Shown here piece after piece: positions 1 to 8,662 of a stretch of DNA of 64,000 nt. The notes below the pieces were generated by a model that saw only the letters and a list, made by a program, of their open reading frames with translations, had not been told where the DNA came from and searched no databases. Position 1 is the stretch's first letter. The number at the start of each line of letters is the position of its first letter. Location of the stretch: NCBI GenBank assembly GCA_009996675.1, contig JAACZQ010000001.1:68227-132226 (forward strand). Direction: 5' to 3'. Source of the stretch: Chitinophagaceae bacterium. Lineage in GTDB: Bacteria; Bacteroidota; Bacteroidia; Chitinophagales; Chitinophagaceae. The position numbers were made by a program, and so were the translations under genes.

Positions 1-676
1 CGCCGATATAGTTCCAGAAAGCATGACCCGCCAGTACGGGTTTTTCGAATGCAAACTGGTAGAATGAGTTGTATCGTCCGCCAAGTATGGCGCTTTTCAG
101 TTCGTCGTCTTTGGCCGTACTCCAGGGTTCGGCAGCATAGGATATATAACCATCAACCAGCCATTTGGGCAGATCCAGCAGGGCCTGGTTACTGGCAAAC
201 TCACCAATATCGTCGCCAAAGAGCAGGTTGTCGGTCAGTACTTTCGCGATACCTTCCCGGATTTGCTTTTTCAGGTTGGCGTGGTTACCATCGAAATACA
301 CCACCAGTTTATTGTTCACCAGTTTGGTTACACCGCCGGCATTCTGCCAGTCGCTGCCAATACCAATATTGCTGCTTTTATAGTCGTTGTAACTATTGTA
401 CACCACGATATTGGCGCGGCGCTGGAGGGAATATTCGACAAAATTTTCGATCGACCGCAGTTCTTCTTCGGCCACCTGGGCTACAAATTTACCCAGTTCC
501 ACACCGCCCTGAGAGGTATAGGTATTGAAGTTGGGGGACTGGTAAAACTTCCACACAAATTTTTTGTACTGAACGCGGTTTTTCCCATATTCCACCGAAT
601 TCACCTGTGCTCCGGAGAGGGCTGGCCAGAGAAAAAGTCCCAAAACCAATCCTTTCGTAATTCGATTCAGTTGCAT
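1..676 (-). CDS. Exported TolB/peptidase-MA-like protein (partial, N-terminal 225 aa)
   Basis: The gene runs off the left edge, so only its first 225 codons are here. The protein opens with a signal peptide (hydrophobic stretch about residues 8-22, ending SGAQ). It continues with a domain rich in aromatic and charged residues that includes a segment LPKWLVDGYISY. That segment resembles the LPxWxxEG helix of peptidase-MA-like gluzincins, but I see no HExxH in the visible part. The opening matches what I know of large Bacteroidota exported proteins that pair such a domain with a C-terminal TolB/WD40-like beta-propeller; the propeller would lie outside the window. The ATG at 676 is chosen because it directly precedes the signal peptide. 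It is divergent from the MBL-fold gene across 56 bp. Family assignment is moderate; export is confident. Confidence 0.7.
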   Translation of the reverse strand, partial: MQLNRITKGLVLGLFLWPALSGAQVNSVEYGKNRVQYKKFVWKFYQSPNFNTYTSQGGVELGKFVAQVAEEELRSIENFVEYSLQRRANIVVYNSYNDYKSSNIGIGSDWQNAGGVTKLVNNKLVVYFDGNHANLKKQIREGIAKVLTDNLLFGDDIGEFASNQALLDLPKWLVDGYISYAAEPWSTAKDDELKSAILGGRYNSFYQFAFEKPVLAGHAFWNYIG

Positions 677-732
677 ATCCGAACTTTATTATTTTAAAAT
701 TAGTCATTTAGCCCGTAAACCCCACAATATTT

Positions 733-1368
733 ATGCTACAGGTAAAGGCCTTTACTTTCAGTCCCATCCAGGAAAACACCTATGTACTGTACACTGAACA
801 GAACAAAGCTATTATAATTGATCCCGGATGTTACTTCCCCGTTGAACAGGAAACGTTAAAAATGTTTTTCCAGGATACGCAGTTGGAGCCGGTGCAGTTG
901 CTCAATACCCATTGCCATCTCGATCATGTTTTCGGGAATCACTGGGTTCATCAGACCTACGGACTGGAGCTGTGGCTGCACCCGAAGGAGGAGCTTTTGC
1001 TGGAACGCGCGCCCGAGTCGGGAGCCCGCTGGGGACTTCCTTTCGAAAACTATACAGGCCCCCTGCACTTTCTCCGGGAAGGAGATACGGTTTTATTGGG
1101 AAATGATGCCCTGGAACTGATTGAAGCACCGGGTCATTCACCCGGCAGCATCTGTTTTTATTGCAAGGCCCAGGGTTTTATCATTGGTGGGGATGTATTA
1201 TTCCGCGATAGTATTGGCCGGACCGATTTGCCGGGGGGCGACCATGCCACCCTGCTGAGCAGCATCCGGGAAAAACTGTTCACCTTGCCCGATGAAGTGG
1301 TGGTTTATCCCGGGCACGGGCCAGCCACTACCATCGGTTATGAAAAGCGGAATAACCCTTTTTTCTGA
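733..1368 (+). CDS. MBL-fold metallo-hydrolase (glyoxalase II-like)
   Basis: A 211-residue metallo-beta-lactamase-fold hydrolase, the usual length for the short glyoxalase II-like group. The metal-binding motif THCHLDH is at residues 59-65. It is followed by His135 (APGHSPGS), Asp154 (GGDVLF) and His195 (PGHGP), so both metal sites are complete. There is no signal peptide, so it should be cytosolic. Family members cleave thioesters such as S-lactoylglutathione or act on related small substrates; the sequence does not fix the substrate. Its TGA stop is the first half of a TGATCA palindrome whose second half is the stop of the convergent gene. Confidence 0.88.
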   Translation: MLQVKAFTFSPIQENTYVLYTEQNKAIIIDPGCYFPVEQETLKMFFQDTQLEPVQLLNTHCHLDHVFGNHWVHQTYGLELWLHPKEELLLERAPESGARWGLPFENYTGPLHFLREGDTVLLGNDALELIEAPGHSPGSICFYCKAQGFIIGGDVLFRDSIGRTDLPGGDHATLLSSIREKLFTLPDEVVVYPGHGPATTIGYEKRNNPFF

Positions 1369-3564
1369 TCAGGAACCTGCAATGGCTTTGTTATAAGCCA
1401 TGATGAAAATGGCACCCAGGTTTTTATGCGGTGGCACATAATCATCAAATTTTTCTTTGGCACTGCCATTGAAACGGGCTTCCAGACTGCCCCAGAGGGT
1501 AGGCCAGTTCAGGTCTTTTTTCTGCCGCAGCCTTTCACTGATGGCATCTACCAGTCCCTGGTTAATAATACCCGTACCCACCTGTTTGGAGGAAATGATA
1601 TGGGCGGCCGGGCAGATGCTCATAACCGAATTCAGTTTCTGGTATCCGCCGCAGCTTCCCAGTAGAATGACTTTGGCGCTGGGTGCCAGCTGATCAATGG
1701 TTTGCTGGAGATAATAACTATGCCCGCGGTGAATTACCACGGTTGGTTTGAGGTTGTTTTCTTCGAGATAAGTATTCAGGCTGTCCTGTGCCAGGGCATC
1801 CAGGTCCAGGGTTTCATCCAGTGGTTTATTGGCATAAATGGTTATCGGCGCACCTTTCACTGAACTCACTTCTACCCAATTGGGTTTTTGTACAATACGC
1901 CAGTTATTGTTCCTGAATTTGTTGAGGAAGGCATTAAACACCACGCCACCATCTTTATCGCCATAAAAAAACTGCTGAATAATCACCCGGCCCTTTTCAT
2001 CCCTCAGCAAACTGTCGGGCATGAAATAAATGGGATCAATACCCAGCTGGGCAGAAACATCAATGCGGTTGCTGGAATCCATTGACTGGAATATTACATT
2101 CAACAGGCGATAGATGATCTGTCCGCGTTTACGCTGCTGCTGCCGGCTCTGGTCGAGGTTTTTCTGTACCTGTGTGAGGATCAGGTTACGGATCTGCTTG
2201 TTGTAGATACTGGCATATGAATCGGCCACATCCACTGCATCTTCCAGGTTGCTGGTACGGTCGAGGTCGTTCACAAAATTACGCATGAGCTTTTCTGCGG
2301 ATGCCGGTGGCATTTTGCGCAGAAAATCATCGAGCGTATTATAGGCCGCCGACATTTTGATGAATTTCTTATAGAAGTCGTTATTAACTGAAGCCAGCAG
2401 TTGTTCGCCGTCTGCTTTTTTCATGCGGGCGAAAATGCGGGGATAAACACCGGATACGAAACTGGAGGTGTAAATTTCTTCTTCTCCCAATACAGCCAGG
2501 TAGTAGAGCTCCTGTGCATTCAGCGAATCCAGTTTGCGGAAACGGATATTCAGGTTGTTCTCATCATGCAGGGCGTTGATTTCATTGATGTATAACTCAA
2601 TGGCTTTGCCGCGCAGTTTACCGGTCAGGGCGCTTACCGCCATGGGGGTATCGTTGTGGTGTATCCGGTCGGCATACCCGATGCGTGTTTTCACCAATAG
2701 TTTGTAATACGCATCGGAGCTCTCGTTGGCAACCAGTGGTGTAATCTGGTCGAGGGTGATTTTTCCGGTATAAAGATCATCGAGGAAGGGGAAATACATC
2801 CGCCCCGTTTTCATCAATGCCAGCTTACCAATCAGTTTAACCAGCGGATGATTCACCGACTGGATTTTCTGACCCAGTGCATTGGGTGCAGCGGCGTAAT
2901 TATACAGTTCTTCCTGGTTGCGGAATGCCGCCCTGATAATCAGGCTGTCGGCGTATTTATTATTGGGAAAACGGCTGAGTATCTTCAGTATGTTTTCGGG
3001 GTCGCGCTGGCAGGTTTTGAGTACCAGTATATCGCGTGCAGCGGCGATACCGGTATTTTCTTTCAGACAGAAATTATCGATCAGTATATTTCCAATTTCC
3101 AGTTCATTAGCTGCGATGATGGGCTCGATAGACTGCTTTTTCATTTGCAGTTGCATGGCTTCTCCATAGGCTTTGACCAGTACGGGCAGCATCACGTTGG
3201 GAATGATACGGGCCTGCCAGGCCGATTGAAAGCTGGTAAGCATATCATTGATCCCCCGGAGCCAGCGGTATTTGGCATTGTCATCCAGTTCTGTACTGGA
3301 TTCCACCACTGCACGCATATTGTTTACCCGTATGCGGATGGATTGGTTGATGGAACGGTTTAGGGCCGCATCGCGGGTGATGGGGAAGAGGCTGTCGCGC
3401 GGATTCTCCAGCCGGGCAATATTGCGCAGGGAACTGAGTATGTATTCATGATGCAGTTCGCGCATGGCCGGTATGACCGGCATGGGCAATTCCTGCTGGG
3501 CATTAATCAGGGTCAGGCACAAAAAACCTGCTATCGTTGTGTAGAGTTGCTTCATGTTCATCAT
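1369..3564 (-). CDS. Exported protein with C-terminal caspase-like (clan CD) His/Cys motif
   Basis: A 731-residue protein with a signal peptide (TIAGFLCLTLINAQ near residues 10-23). Most of it is helical and unrecognised. Near the C-terminus, about residues 610-650, it has VVIHRGHSYYL followed by KVILLGSCGGY. A His-x-Gly-His after a beta strand, then a hydrophobic strand ending Gly-Ser-Cys-Gly, is the arrangement of clan CD cysteine peptidases (caspase, gingipain, CHAT). The later segment SKQVGTGIINQGLVDAI fits the strand and helix that follow the catalytic Cys in CHAT-type domains. Peptidase activity is an inference. A TAnnTTTG element at 3572-3579 puts transcription only a few bases before 3564, so Met at 3555 (MKQLYTT) may be the true start. 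It could also be a dead peptidase fold used for binding. Confidence 0.6.
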   Translation of the reverse strand: MMNMKQLYTTIAGFLCLTLINAQQELPMPVIPAMRELHHEYILSSLRNIARLENPRDSLFPITRDAALNRSINQSIRIRVNNMRAVVESSTELDDNAKYRWLRGINDMLTSFQSAWQARIIPNVMLPVLVKAYGEAMQLQMKKQSIEPIIAANELEIGNILIDNFCLKENTGIAAARDILVLKTCQRDPENILKILSRFPNNKYADSLIIRAAFRNQEELYNYAAAPNALGQKIQSVNHPLVKLIGKLALMKTGRMYFPFLDDLYTGKITLDQITPLVANESSDAYYKLLVKTRIGYADRIHHNDTPMAVSALTGKLRGKAIELYINEINALHDENNLNIRFRKLDSLNAQELYYLAVLGEEEIYTSSFVSGVYPRIFARMKKADGEQLLASVNNDFYKKFIKMSAAYNTLDDFLRKMPPASAEKLMRNFVNDLDRTSNLEDAVDVADSYASIYNKQIRNLILTQVQKNLDQSRQQQRKRGQIIYRLLNVIFQSMDSSNRIDVSAQLGIDPIYFMPDSLLRDEKGRVIIQQFFYGDKDGGVVFNAFLNKFRNNNWRIVQKPNWVEVSSVKGAPITIYANKPLDETLDLDALAQDSLNTYLEENNLKPTVVIHRGHSYYLQQTIDQLAPSAKVILLGSCGGYQKLNSVMSICPAAHIISSKQVGTGIINQGLVDAISERLRQKKDLNWPTLWGSLEARFNGSAKEKFDDYVPPHKNLGAIFIMAYNKAIAGS

Positions 3565-3571
3565 TCCGGTG

Positions 3572-3579
3572 CAAAAATA
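3572..3579 (-). promoter_or_regulatory. Bacteroidota -7 element (TATTTTTG) for the caspase-like gene
   Basis: Exact TAnnTTTG match read on the minus strand, 8 bp upstream of the first possible start codon. No clear -33 TTTG is seen at the expected 19-21 bp. The closeness to the start favours one of the later in-frame Met codons (3561 or 3555). Confidence 0.45.
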
Positions 3580-3733
3580 CTGCCAAAGCCGGGGATTGAA
3601 GGCATTGGGTTTATTTTCCCGTCTGTTATGGCAGCTAAAAACGATTTTCCCGTCAATAGACAGTTATTTCGTAACTTATGTAGTTAACAATAACATAATA
3701 GTCGTAAATCCGGCATTTGCCATCGATAAAAAT

Positions 3734-3741
3734 TAATTTTG
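3734..3741 (+). promoter_or_regulatory. Bacteroidota -7 element (TAATTTTG) for the response regulator
   Basis: Exact TAnnTTTG match 18 bp upstream of the response-regulator ATG. A TTTG lies upstream but only 14 bp away, closer than the usual -33 spacing, so only the -7 part is firm. The surrounding sequence is AT-rich with several TTAAC/GTAAC words that could be regulator sites. Confidence 0.4.
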
Positions 3742-3759
3742 TGTAAACATTAGGTTAAC

Positions 3760-4440
3760 ATGGAAGGGAAGCCCAAGAAGATACTCATTGCAGACGACGA
3801 ACCGGATATCCTGGAAATCATCAGCTATAATCTCAGCAGGGAAGGCTTTGAGGTATATACGGCGAAAGATGGCAATGAGGCGATTGAGCGGGCCAAACAG
3901 CTGCATCCCGACCTGATTATCCTGGATATCATGATGCCCCGTAAGACCGGGGTGGAAGTATGCGAGATACTCCGTTCGCAACCCATGTTCCAGGATACAC
4001 TGATCATTTTCCTGACGGCCATGAGTGATGAAGCCTCACAGATCAAGGGGCTGGAAACCGGTGCCGATGATTATGTCAATAAACCCATCAGCCCGAAAGT
4101 GCTTGTGAGCAGGGTTCATGCATTATTCCGCCGGGTAAACAACAATGAAACCGGTAAAACGCTTAAACTGGGCAATATCCAGATCGATCCGGTGAAGTTT
4201 ATGGTATCGATAGACGGACAGGAAATCGTGCTGGCCAAAAAAGAATTCGAACTGCTTTATTTACTGGCTTCGCGTCCGGGTCGTGTATTCCTGCGCAATG
4301 AAATACTTTCCCAGATCTGGGGTAATGATGTGATTGTGGGCGACAGAACCATCGACGTACATATCCGCAAAGTGCGTCAGAAACTGGGAGTGGATTGTAT
4401 TACCACGGTAAAAGGCGTGGGCTATAAGTTTGATATCTGA
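3760..4440 (+). CDS. OmpR/PhoB-family response regulator, probably phosphate-responsive
   Basis: A 226-residue two-domain regulator. The N-terminal receiver carries the acidic pair DD at 12-13, phosphoacceptor Asp56 (LIILDIMMP) and the conserved Lys in VNKPI. The C-terminal part is an OmpR/PhoB winged helix ending with the recognition-helix motif RTIDVHIRKVRQKLG. A histidine kinase follows 99 bp downstream on the same strand, then a DUF47 protein and a PiT phosphate carrier. That order makes a PhoB role likely, though the sequence alone does not prove the signal. Bacteroidota also have related RprY-type regulators. Confidence 0.85.
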   Translation: MEGKPKKILIADDEPDILEIISYNLSREGFEVYTAKDGNEAIERAKQLHPDLIILDIMMPRKTGVEVCEILRSQPMFQDTLIIFLTAMSDEASQIKGLETGADDYVNKPISPKVLVSRVHALFRRVNNNETGKTLKLGNIQIDPVKFMVSIDGQEIVLAKKEFELLYLLASRPGRVFLRNEILSQIWGNDVIVGDRTIDVHIRKVRQKLGVDCITTVKGVGYKFDI

Positions 4441-4539
4441 TACCTCTTATTAAGCTGTTCCCCGAACAAAAGCAATCCTGCGGGTGACGCAGTTTTGTAA
4501 ACTGTCTCTTGATAGATAGTTCTTCCTATCTTAGTCAGG

Positions 4540-5589
4540 ATGTTTAAGACCAAGAATTTATCTCCCAAGCAATTATCGGCATTCACGGCCCTGATTTTGT
4601 CGGTGCCCATTTCTATTGGTATCTGGATCATTCGTCCGGATTGGGTGATTGCATTGGTGGCACTGGCACTGACTTTTGGTGGCAGTTATTTGCTGATCAG
4701 GTTTGTACTGGAGTCTTTTATTTATCGCAAGATCAAGCTCATTTATAAATTCATTTACCAGACCAAAGCATCGAAGCGGGAAGAGACTTATTATAAGTAT
4801 ATCCTGCCGCAAAAGGGGATTGATGAAGTACGCGAAGATGTAGAGAAATGGGCGGAGCAGAAAAGTGCTGAGATTGAGTTGTTGCGCAGCAATGAAATAT
4901 ACCGCAAGGAGTTCCTGCAAAACCTGGCGCATGAGTTCAAGACACCCATTTTTGCGATCCAGGGTTATGTAGATTCATTGCTGGAGGGGGCGCTGGAGTC
5001 GCCCGAGCTGAGCAAAAAATTTCTGGAAAATGCCTCACGCAATGTGGAACGCATGGTGAACCTGGTGAAGGATCTGGATGATATTTCCCGGCTGGAAAGC
5101 GGTGAGCAGCCTTTGTATAAGCAGAATTTTGTGATCCAGGACCTGATCAGGGAAGTATATGATGCTTTATCGATCAAAACGGCGAAGCGAAATATCAAAA
5201 CCAGTATCAAAAAAGGTTGTGAGTATCCGATTATGGTATTTGCGGATAAGGAAAAAATAAGACAGGTGGTTACCAACCTGGTAGAGAATGCCACCAAATA
5301 TGGCAAACAGGATGGGGCTATTGTAGCCAGTATTTATAAGCCTGAAGAAGAGCGGGTATTGGTGGAATTCAGCGACGATGGGATTGGTATTGCGGAAGAG
5401 CACCTGCCGCGCATATTTGAACGATTTTACCGTACCGATCGGGGCCGTAGTCGTGATATTGGCGGTACGGGTCTGGGATTGGCCATTTGTAAGCATATTA
5501 TTGAAGCACATGGGCAGGCCATGCATGTACGGAGTAAGGTGGATGTAGGTACTACCATTGGTTTTACCCTGAGTGCCCGGAAGGATTAA
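4540..5589 (+). CDS. Sensor histidine kinase, PhoR-like
   Basis: A 349-residue membrane kinase. Two membrane segments (about residues 12-31 and 37-58) are separated by a very short loop, so there is no real periplasmic sensor domain, as in PhoR. The HisKA domain has phosphoacceptor His131 (LAHEFKTPIF). The ATPase domain shows the N box NLVENATKYG, then DDGIGIA and GGTGLGLAI. All catalytic boxes are intact. It is the likely partner of the regulator just upstream. A short sensor of this kind usually reads the state of a transporter complex or membrane rather than a free ligand. A strong hairpin follows its stop codon. Confidence 0.87.
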   Translation: MFKTKNLSPKQLSAFTALILSVPISIGIWIIRPDWVIALVALALTFGGSYLLIRFVLESFIYRKIKLIYKFIYQTKASKREETYYKYILPQKGIDEVREDVEKWAEQKSAEIELLRSNEIYRKEFLQNLAHEFKTPIFAIQGYVDSLLEGALESPELSKKFLENASRNVERMVNLVKDLDDISRLESGEQPLYKQNFVIQDLIREVYDALSIKTAKRNIKTSIKKGCEYPIMVFADKEKIRQVVTNLVENATKYGKQDGAIVASIYKPEEERVLVEFSDDGIGIAEEHLPRIFERFYRTDRGRSRDIGGTGLGLAICKHIIEAHGQAMHVRSKVDVGTTIGFTLSARKD

Positions 5590-5595
5590 TTAAAA

Positions 5596-5617
5596 AACCC
5601 CGATAGAAATCGGGGTT
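5596..5617. terminator. Hairpin downstream of the sensor kinase
   Basis: A perfect 9-bp stem (AACCCCGAT with ATCGGGGTT) and a 4-base AGAA loop, 6 bp after the kinase stop. The A-run lies on the left side, so on the plus strand no T-run follows. It would be a stronger terminator for minus-strand transcription, but no minus gene is nearby. It separates the kinase from the phosphate transporter genes. Confidence 0.65.
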
Positions 5618-5644
5618 CCACATGAGAAAATCTACTTCCGTTGC

Positions 5645-5740
5645 TTGTATAAAACTATGCGCGAAAATCGGTGTACCGTGTTAATGGAATGTAACCGAAA
5701 GGCTAACAAACCGTTACCTATGGAAGGAATGCTTATACAA
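5645..5740. repeat. Nested inverted repeats in the kinase-DUF47 gap
   Basis: The 245-bp gap before the DUF47 gene contains an 8-bp inverted repeat (TTGTATAA at 5645-5652, TTATACAA at 5733-5740). Inside it lies a second pair, GTAAC at 5691-5695 and GTTAC at 5713-5717. These could be sites for the adjacent response regulator, but no Pho-box consensus for this phylum is known to me. Otherwise the gap holds nothing I recognise. Confidence 0.3.
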
Positions 5741-5811
5741 AATCCCGGAAAAATCCAATATTATCTAATCGTTAATTATCAAAAGGACTGGTCATTTAGG
5801 AACCTGTACAG

Positions 5812-5819
5812 TACTTTTG
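5812..5819 (+). promoter_or_regulatory. Bacteroidota -7 element (TACTTTTG) for the DUF47-PiT pair
   Basis: Exact TAnnTTTG match. It ends 16 bp upstream of the ATG at 5835 and overlaps a possible TTG start at 5817, which therefore cannot be the translation start if this promoter is real. Confidence 0.5.
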
Positions 5820-5834
5820 CGTAAAATTTTACCT

Positions 5835-6482
5835 ATGGGTATCAATACAATCGGTCGTTTGTTCATGCCAAAAAACAAAGTGTTTTATGAACTCTTTGAG
5901 GATGTGGCTGAGAAGGTTCATGAAATGGGTCTGAAACTCAAAGAGATGGTAAGTGAGCCGGACAGTAACAAACGGGCGGGCATCCTGGCCCAGATTGAAG
6001 ACCTGGAACACAAGAACGACGATAATACCCACCGCATTTTTACCGAGCTCGGTCGCAATTTCATCACCCCTTTTGACCGGGAAGACATACACTACCTCGC
6101 TACGGCGCTTGATGATATCGCAGATTACATTTTTGCTTCTTCCAAAAAGATCAATTTTTACAGTGTTAATCCCAATGACCGGGGCATTCAGAAAATGGCT
6201 GACCTGATCCTGCAGGGGACGGTTGAGATTAAAAAAGCTGTACTGGGTTTGCGTAATATGAAAAACCTGCGTGAAATGACGGAAGCCATGGTAAAGGTAA
6301 ACAGCATTGAGAACCAGGCCGATGATGTATTTGATCTGAGTATTGAGATGTTATTCCAGCAGGAGAACGATTTTAAAGAAGTGATCAAGAAGCGGGAGAT
6401 TTATCAGGTAATGGAAATTGCCACGGATAAATGTGAGGATGCCGCCAATGTTATTGAGTCGATCATCATCAAATACGCATAA
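5835..6482 (+). CDS. DUF47 (PhoU-like) PiT accessory protein
   Basis: A 215-residue all-helical cytosolic protein of the DUF47 family, distantly related to PhoU. Members sit next to PiT phosphate carriers and are thought to modulate them. Visible hallmarks are EDLEHKNDDNTHRIFTELG near the N-terminus and FDREDIHYLATALDDIADYI, which carries the acidic metal-binding pattern E/D-x-x-x-D of PhoU-like bundles. The frame is open from a TTG at 5817, but that codon lies inside a good -7 element, so the ATG at 5835 is preferred. The PiT gene follows 53 bp downstream, and the two probably share a transcript. Confidence 0.87.
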   Translation: MGINTIGRLFMPKNKVFYELFEDVAEKVHEMGLKLKEMVSEPDSNKRAGILAQIEDLEHKNDDNTHRIFTELGRNFITPFDREDIHYLATALDDIADYIFASSKKINFYSVNPNDRGIQKMADLILQGTVEIKKAVLGLRNMKNLREMTEAMVKVNSIENQADDVFDLSIEMLFQQENDFKEVIKKREIYQVMEIATDKCEDAANVIESIIIKYA

Positions 6483-6535
6483 GCAGCGGATGGCTCAAAC
6501 ATCCCGGCACTGATTCTGAGAATAAACCCCAGTTT

Positions 6536-7576
6536 ATGTTCACACTCCTGGTCATTATCATTATCCTGGCTTTCATCTTTGACTATATCAATGGTTTTCA
6601 TGATGCTGCCAATTCTATAGCCACCATTGTTTCCACCAAGGTATTAACCCCTTTTCAGGCAGTACTCTGGGCAGCGGTGTTCAATTTCGCGGCATTCTTT
6701 ATTTCCAAATACCTGATTGGTGAATTCAAGATTGGTAATACCATTGCCAAATCAGTTAATGAGCATTTTATTACCCTGGAAGTGATTTTTGCCGGCCTAC
6801 TGGCAGCTATTACCTGGAACCTGATCACCTGGTGGTTTGGAATTCCTTCCAGCTCTTCACATACCCTGCTGGGTGGTTTTATGGGTGCAGCAATAGCTCA
6901 TGCCGGCGGCTTCAGTGAAAACGGCCTGCATGTGGTGAACTATGCCAAAGTGATACCTACGTTTCTCTTCATTTTTATGGCGCCCTTGATCGGGATGTTC
7001 ATTGCTTTCTTCATTACCATTCTCATTGTGCATCTCTGTAAAAGAGCCAATCCGTACCGGGCCGAGACCTGGTTCAAGCGCTTGCAGCTGGTATCTTCTG
7101 CTGCCTTCAGTCTGGGACATGGAGGTAATGATGCGCAGAAAGTAATGGGTATTATCGGTGCAGCGATCATTTATTACGATCATACCCGGGGTATTGAGCT
7201 TTCCTTCAACGAGTTTGTGGCCCATTACAGTTGGGTTCCTTTCTGTAGTTTCCTGGCCATTGGCCTGGGTACCATGAGTGGTGGCTGGAAAATTGTAAAA
7301 ACCATGGGTACCCGTATTACCAAAGTAACACCACTGGAAGGGGTGAGTGCTGAAACGGCAGGTGCTATTACGTTATTCCTGACGGAAAAACTGGGTATAC
7401 CGGTTAGTACCACCCATACCATTACCGGTTCCATCATTGGGGTGGGTGCAACCAAACGTTTGAGTGCGGTTCGCTGGGGTGTAACTGTTAACCTGCTCTG
7501 GGCCTGGATCCTTACCATTCCGGTATCGGCTGGTATGGCTGCAGTGTTCTACTATATCGTGAAACTCTTTGTGTAG
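6536..7576 (+). CDS. PiT-family inorganic phosphate transporter
   Basis: A 346-residue polytopic membrane protein with the two family signatures in the expected halves: DYINGFHDAANSIATIVST near the N-terminus and SLGHGGNDAQKVMGIIGAA in the middle. A third conserved block, GIPVSTTHTITGSIIG, lies near the C-terminus. PiT proteins carry metal-phosphate into the cell with a cation. With the DUF47 gene upstream and the PhoB/PhoR-like pair before that, this is a phosphate-uptake locus. The start ATG directly precedes the first membrane segment. Confidence 0.92.
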   Translation: MFTLLVIIIILAFIFDYINGFHDAANSIATIVSTKVLTPFQAVLWAAVFNFAAFFISKYLIGEFKIGNTIAKSVNEHFITLEVIFAGLLAAITWNLITWWFGIPSSSSHTLLGGFMGAAIAHAGGFSENGLHVVNYAKVIPTFLFIFMAPLIGMFIAFFITILIVHLCKRANPYRAETWFKRLQLVSSAAFSLGHGGNDAQKVMGIIGAAIIYYDHTRGIELSFNEFVAHYSWVPFCSFLAIGLGTMSGGWKIVKTMGTRITKVTPLEGVSAETAGAITLFLTEKLGIPVSTTHTITGSIIGVGATKRLSAVRWGVTVNLLWAWILTIPVSAGMAAVFYYIVKLFV

Positions 7577-7621
7577 TCTTCCCCAAGTTCAGTATTTTGC
7601 CGGCCTAATCAGGCGTAATTT

Positions 7622-8662
7622 ATGGCTAAGATTCTGGTAACCGGCGGTTGTGGTTATATTGGCTCCCATACTTTAGTGGATTTAATTGAACATGGGTATG
7701 ATGTAATTTCTATTGATGATCTTTCCCGGTCTTCCTTATCTGCTTTGACCGGAGTGGAAATGATTACCGGCAAAAAAGTCAAGAATTACAAAGTTGACCT
7801 CAAGAATTTTGATGAAACCCTGGCGGTTTTCCAGGAGCATCCCGATATCAGCGGCGTGATACATTTTGCAGCCTATAAAGCCGTAGGAGAATCGGTGGGA
7901 AATCCCTTGCTGTATTACGAGAACAATTTATTATCACTGATCAGCCTGTTGAAATGTGTGAAGGAGTTTGGTATACCACATATCGTATTCTCTTCCTCCT
8001 GCACCGTTTATGGCAATCCCGATCATATTCCTGTTACAGAAACCACGCCCATACAACCTGCAGCTTCACCCTATGGAGCTACCAAACAAATGGGAGAAGA
8101 GATTGTACGCAACCTGGCCGATTCCAGTGACGTAAAAGCAGTATTGCTTCGTTATTTTAATCCGGTTGGAGCCCATCCTTCTGCTTTAATCGGTGAAATG
8201 CCGTTGGGGAAACCACAGAACCTGGTGCCTGCCATTACGCAAACGGCTGCAGGAAAACTGCCTATGATGATGGTGTATGGGAACGATTATCCCACCCGCG
8301 ATGGCAGCTGTATCCGCGATTATATTCATGTTTGTGATATTGCCCGTGCGCATACACTGGCTTTGCAATACCTGGCCAGCGGTAAGCAGCAAACACCCAC
8401 AGAAGTGTTTAACCTGGGAACCGGTAATGGTATCACCGTGCTGGAAGCCATTCACAGTTTTGAAGCGGTGAGTGGTGTATCACTCAATTATACGATTGGT
8501 CCGCGTCGGGATTGCGATATTGTTGCCATTTATGCCAATAATGAAAAAGCCTTACAAACACTTGGATGGTCTATACAATACGATCTGCATGCAATGATGC
8601 GCACAGCCTGGGCATGGGAATGCCGCATACAGGAAACCGAGAAACAGGCGCGCAATAACTGA
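7622..8662 (+). CDS. galE: UDP-glucose 4-epimerase
   Basis: A 346-residue extended short-chain dehydrogenase. It has the NAD-binding GGCGYIGSH at residues 8-16, the SSSCTVYG strand with the catalytic Ser/Thr region at 124-131, and the Tyr151-x3-Lys155 pair (SPYGATK). The C-terminal half carries YFNPVGAHPSALIGE and RDYIHVCDIARAH, typical of GalE rather than other epimerases. It interconverts UDP-glucose and UDP-galactose for sugar metabolism and surface polysaccharide synthesis. It is cytosolic. Its TGA forms a TGATCA palindrome with the stop of the convergent gene, leaving no spacer. Confidence 0.93.
   Translation: MAKILVTGGCGYIGSHTLVDLIEHGYDVISIDDLSRSSLSALTGVEMITGKKVKNYKVDLKNFDETLAVFQEHPDISGVIHFAAYKAVGESVGNPLLYYENNLLSLISLLKCVKEFGIPHIVFSSSCTVYGNPDHIPVTETTPIQPAASPYGATKQMGEEIVRNLADSSDVKAVLLRYFNPVGAHPSALIGEMPLGKPQNLVPAITQTAAGKLPMMMVYGNDYPTRDGSCIRDYIHVCDIARAHTLALQYLASGKQQTPTEVFNLGTGNGITVLEAIHSFEAVSGVSLNYTIGPRRDCDIVAIYANNEKALQTLGWSIQYDLHAMMRTAWAWECRIQETEKQARNN

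Noticed and set aside
263-697. Plus-strand frame at the left edge
   Set aside because: It lies opposite the signal peptide and N-terminal domain of the real minus-strand gene, which continues past the window edge.
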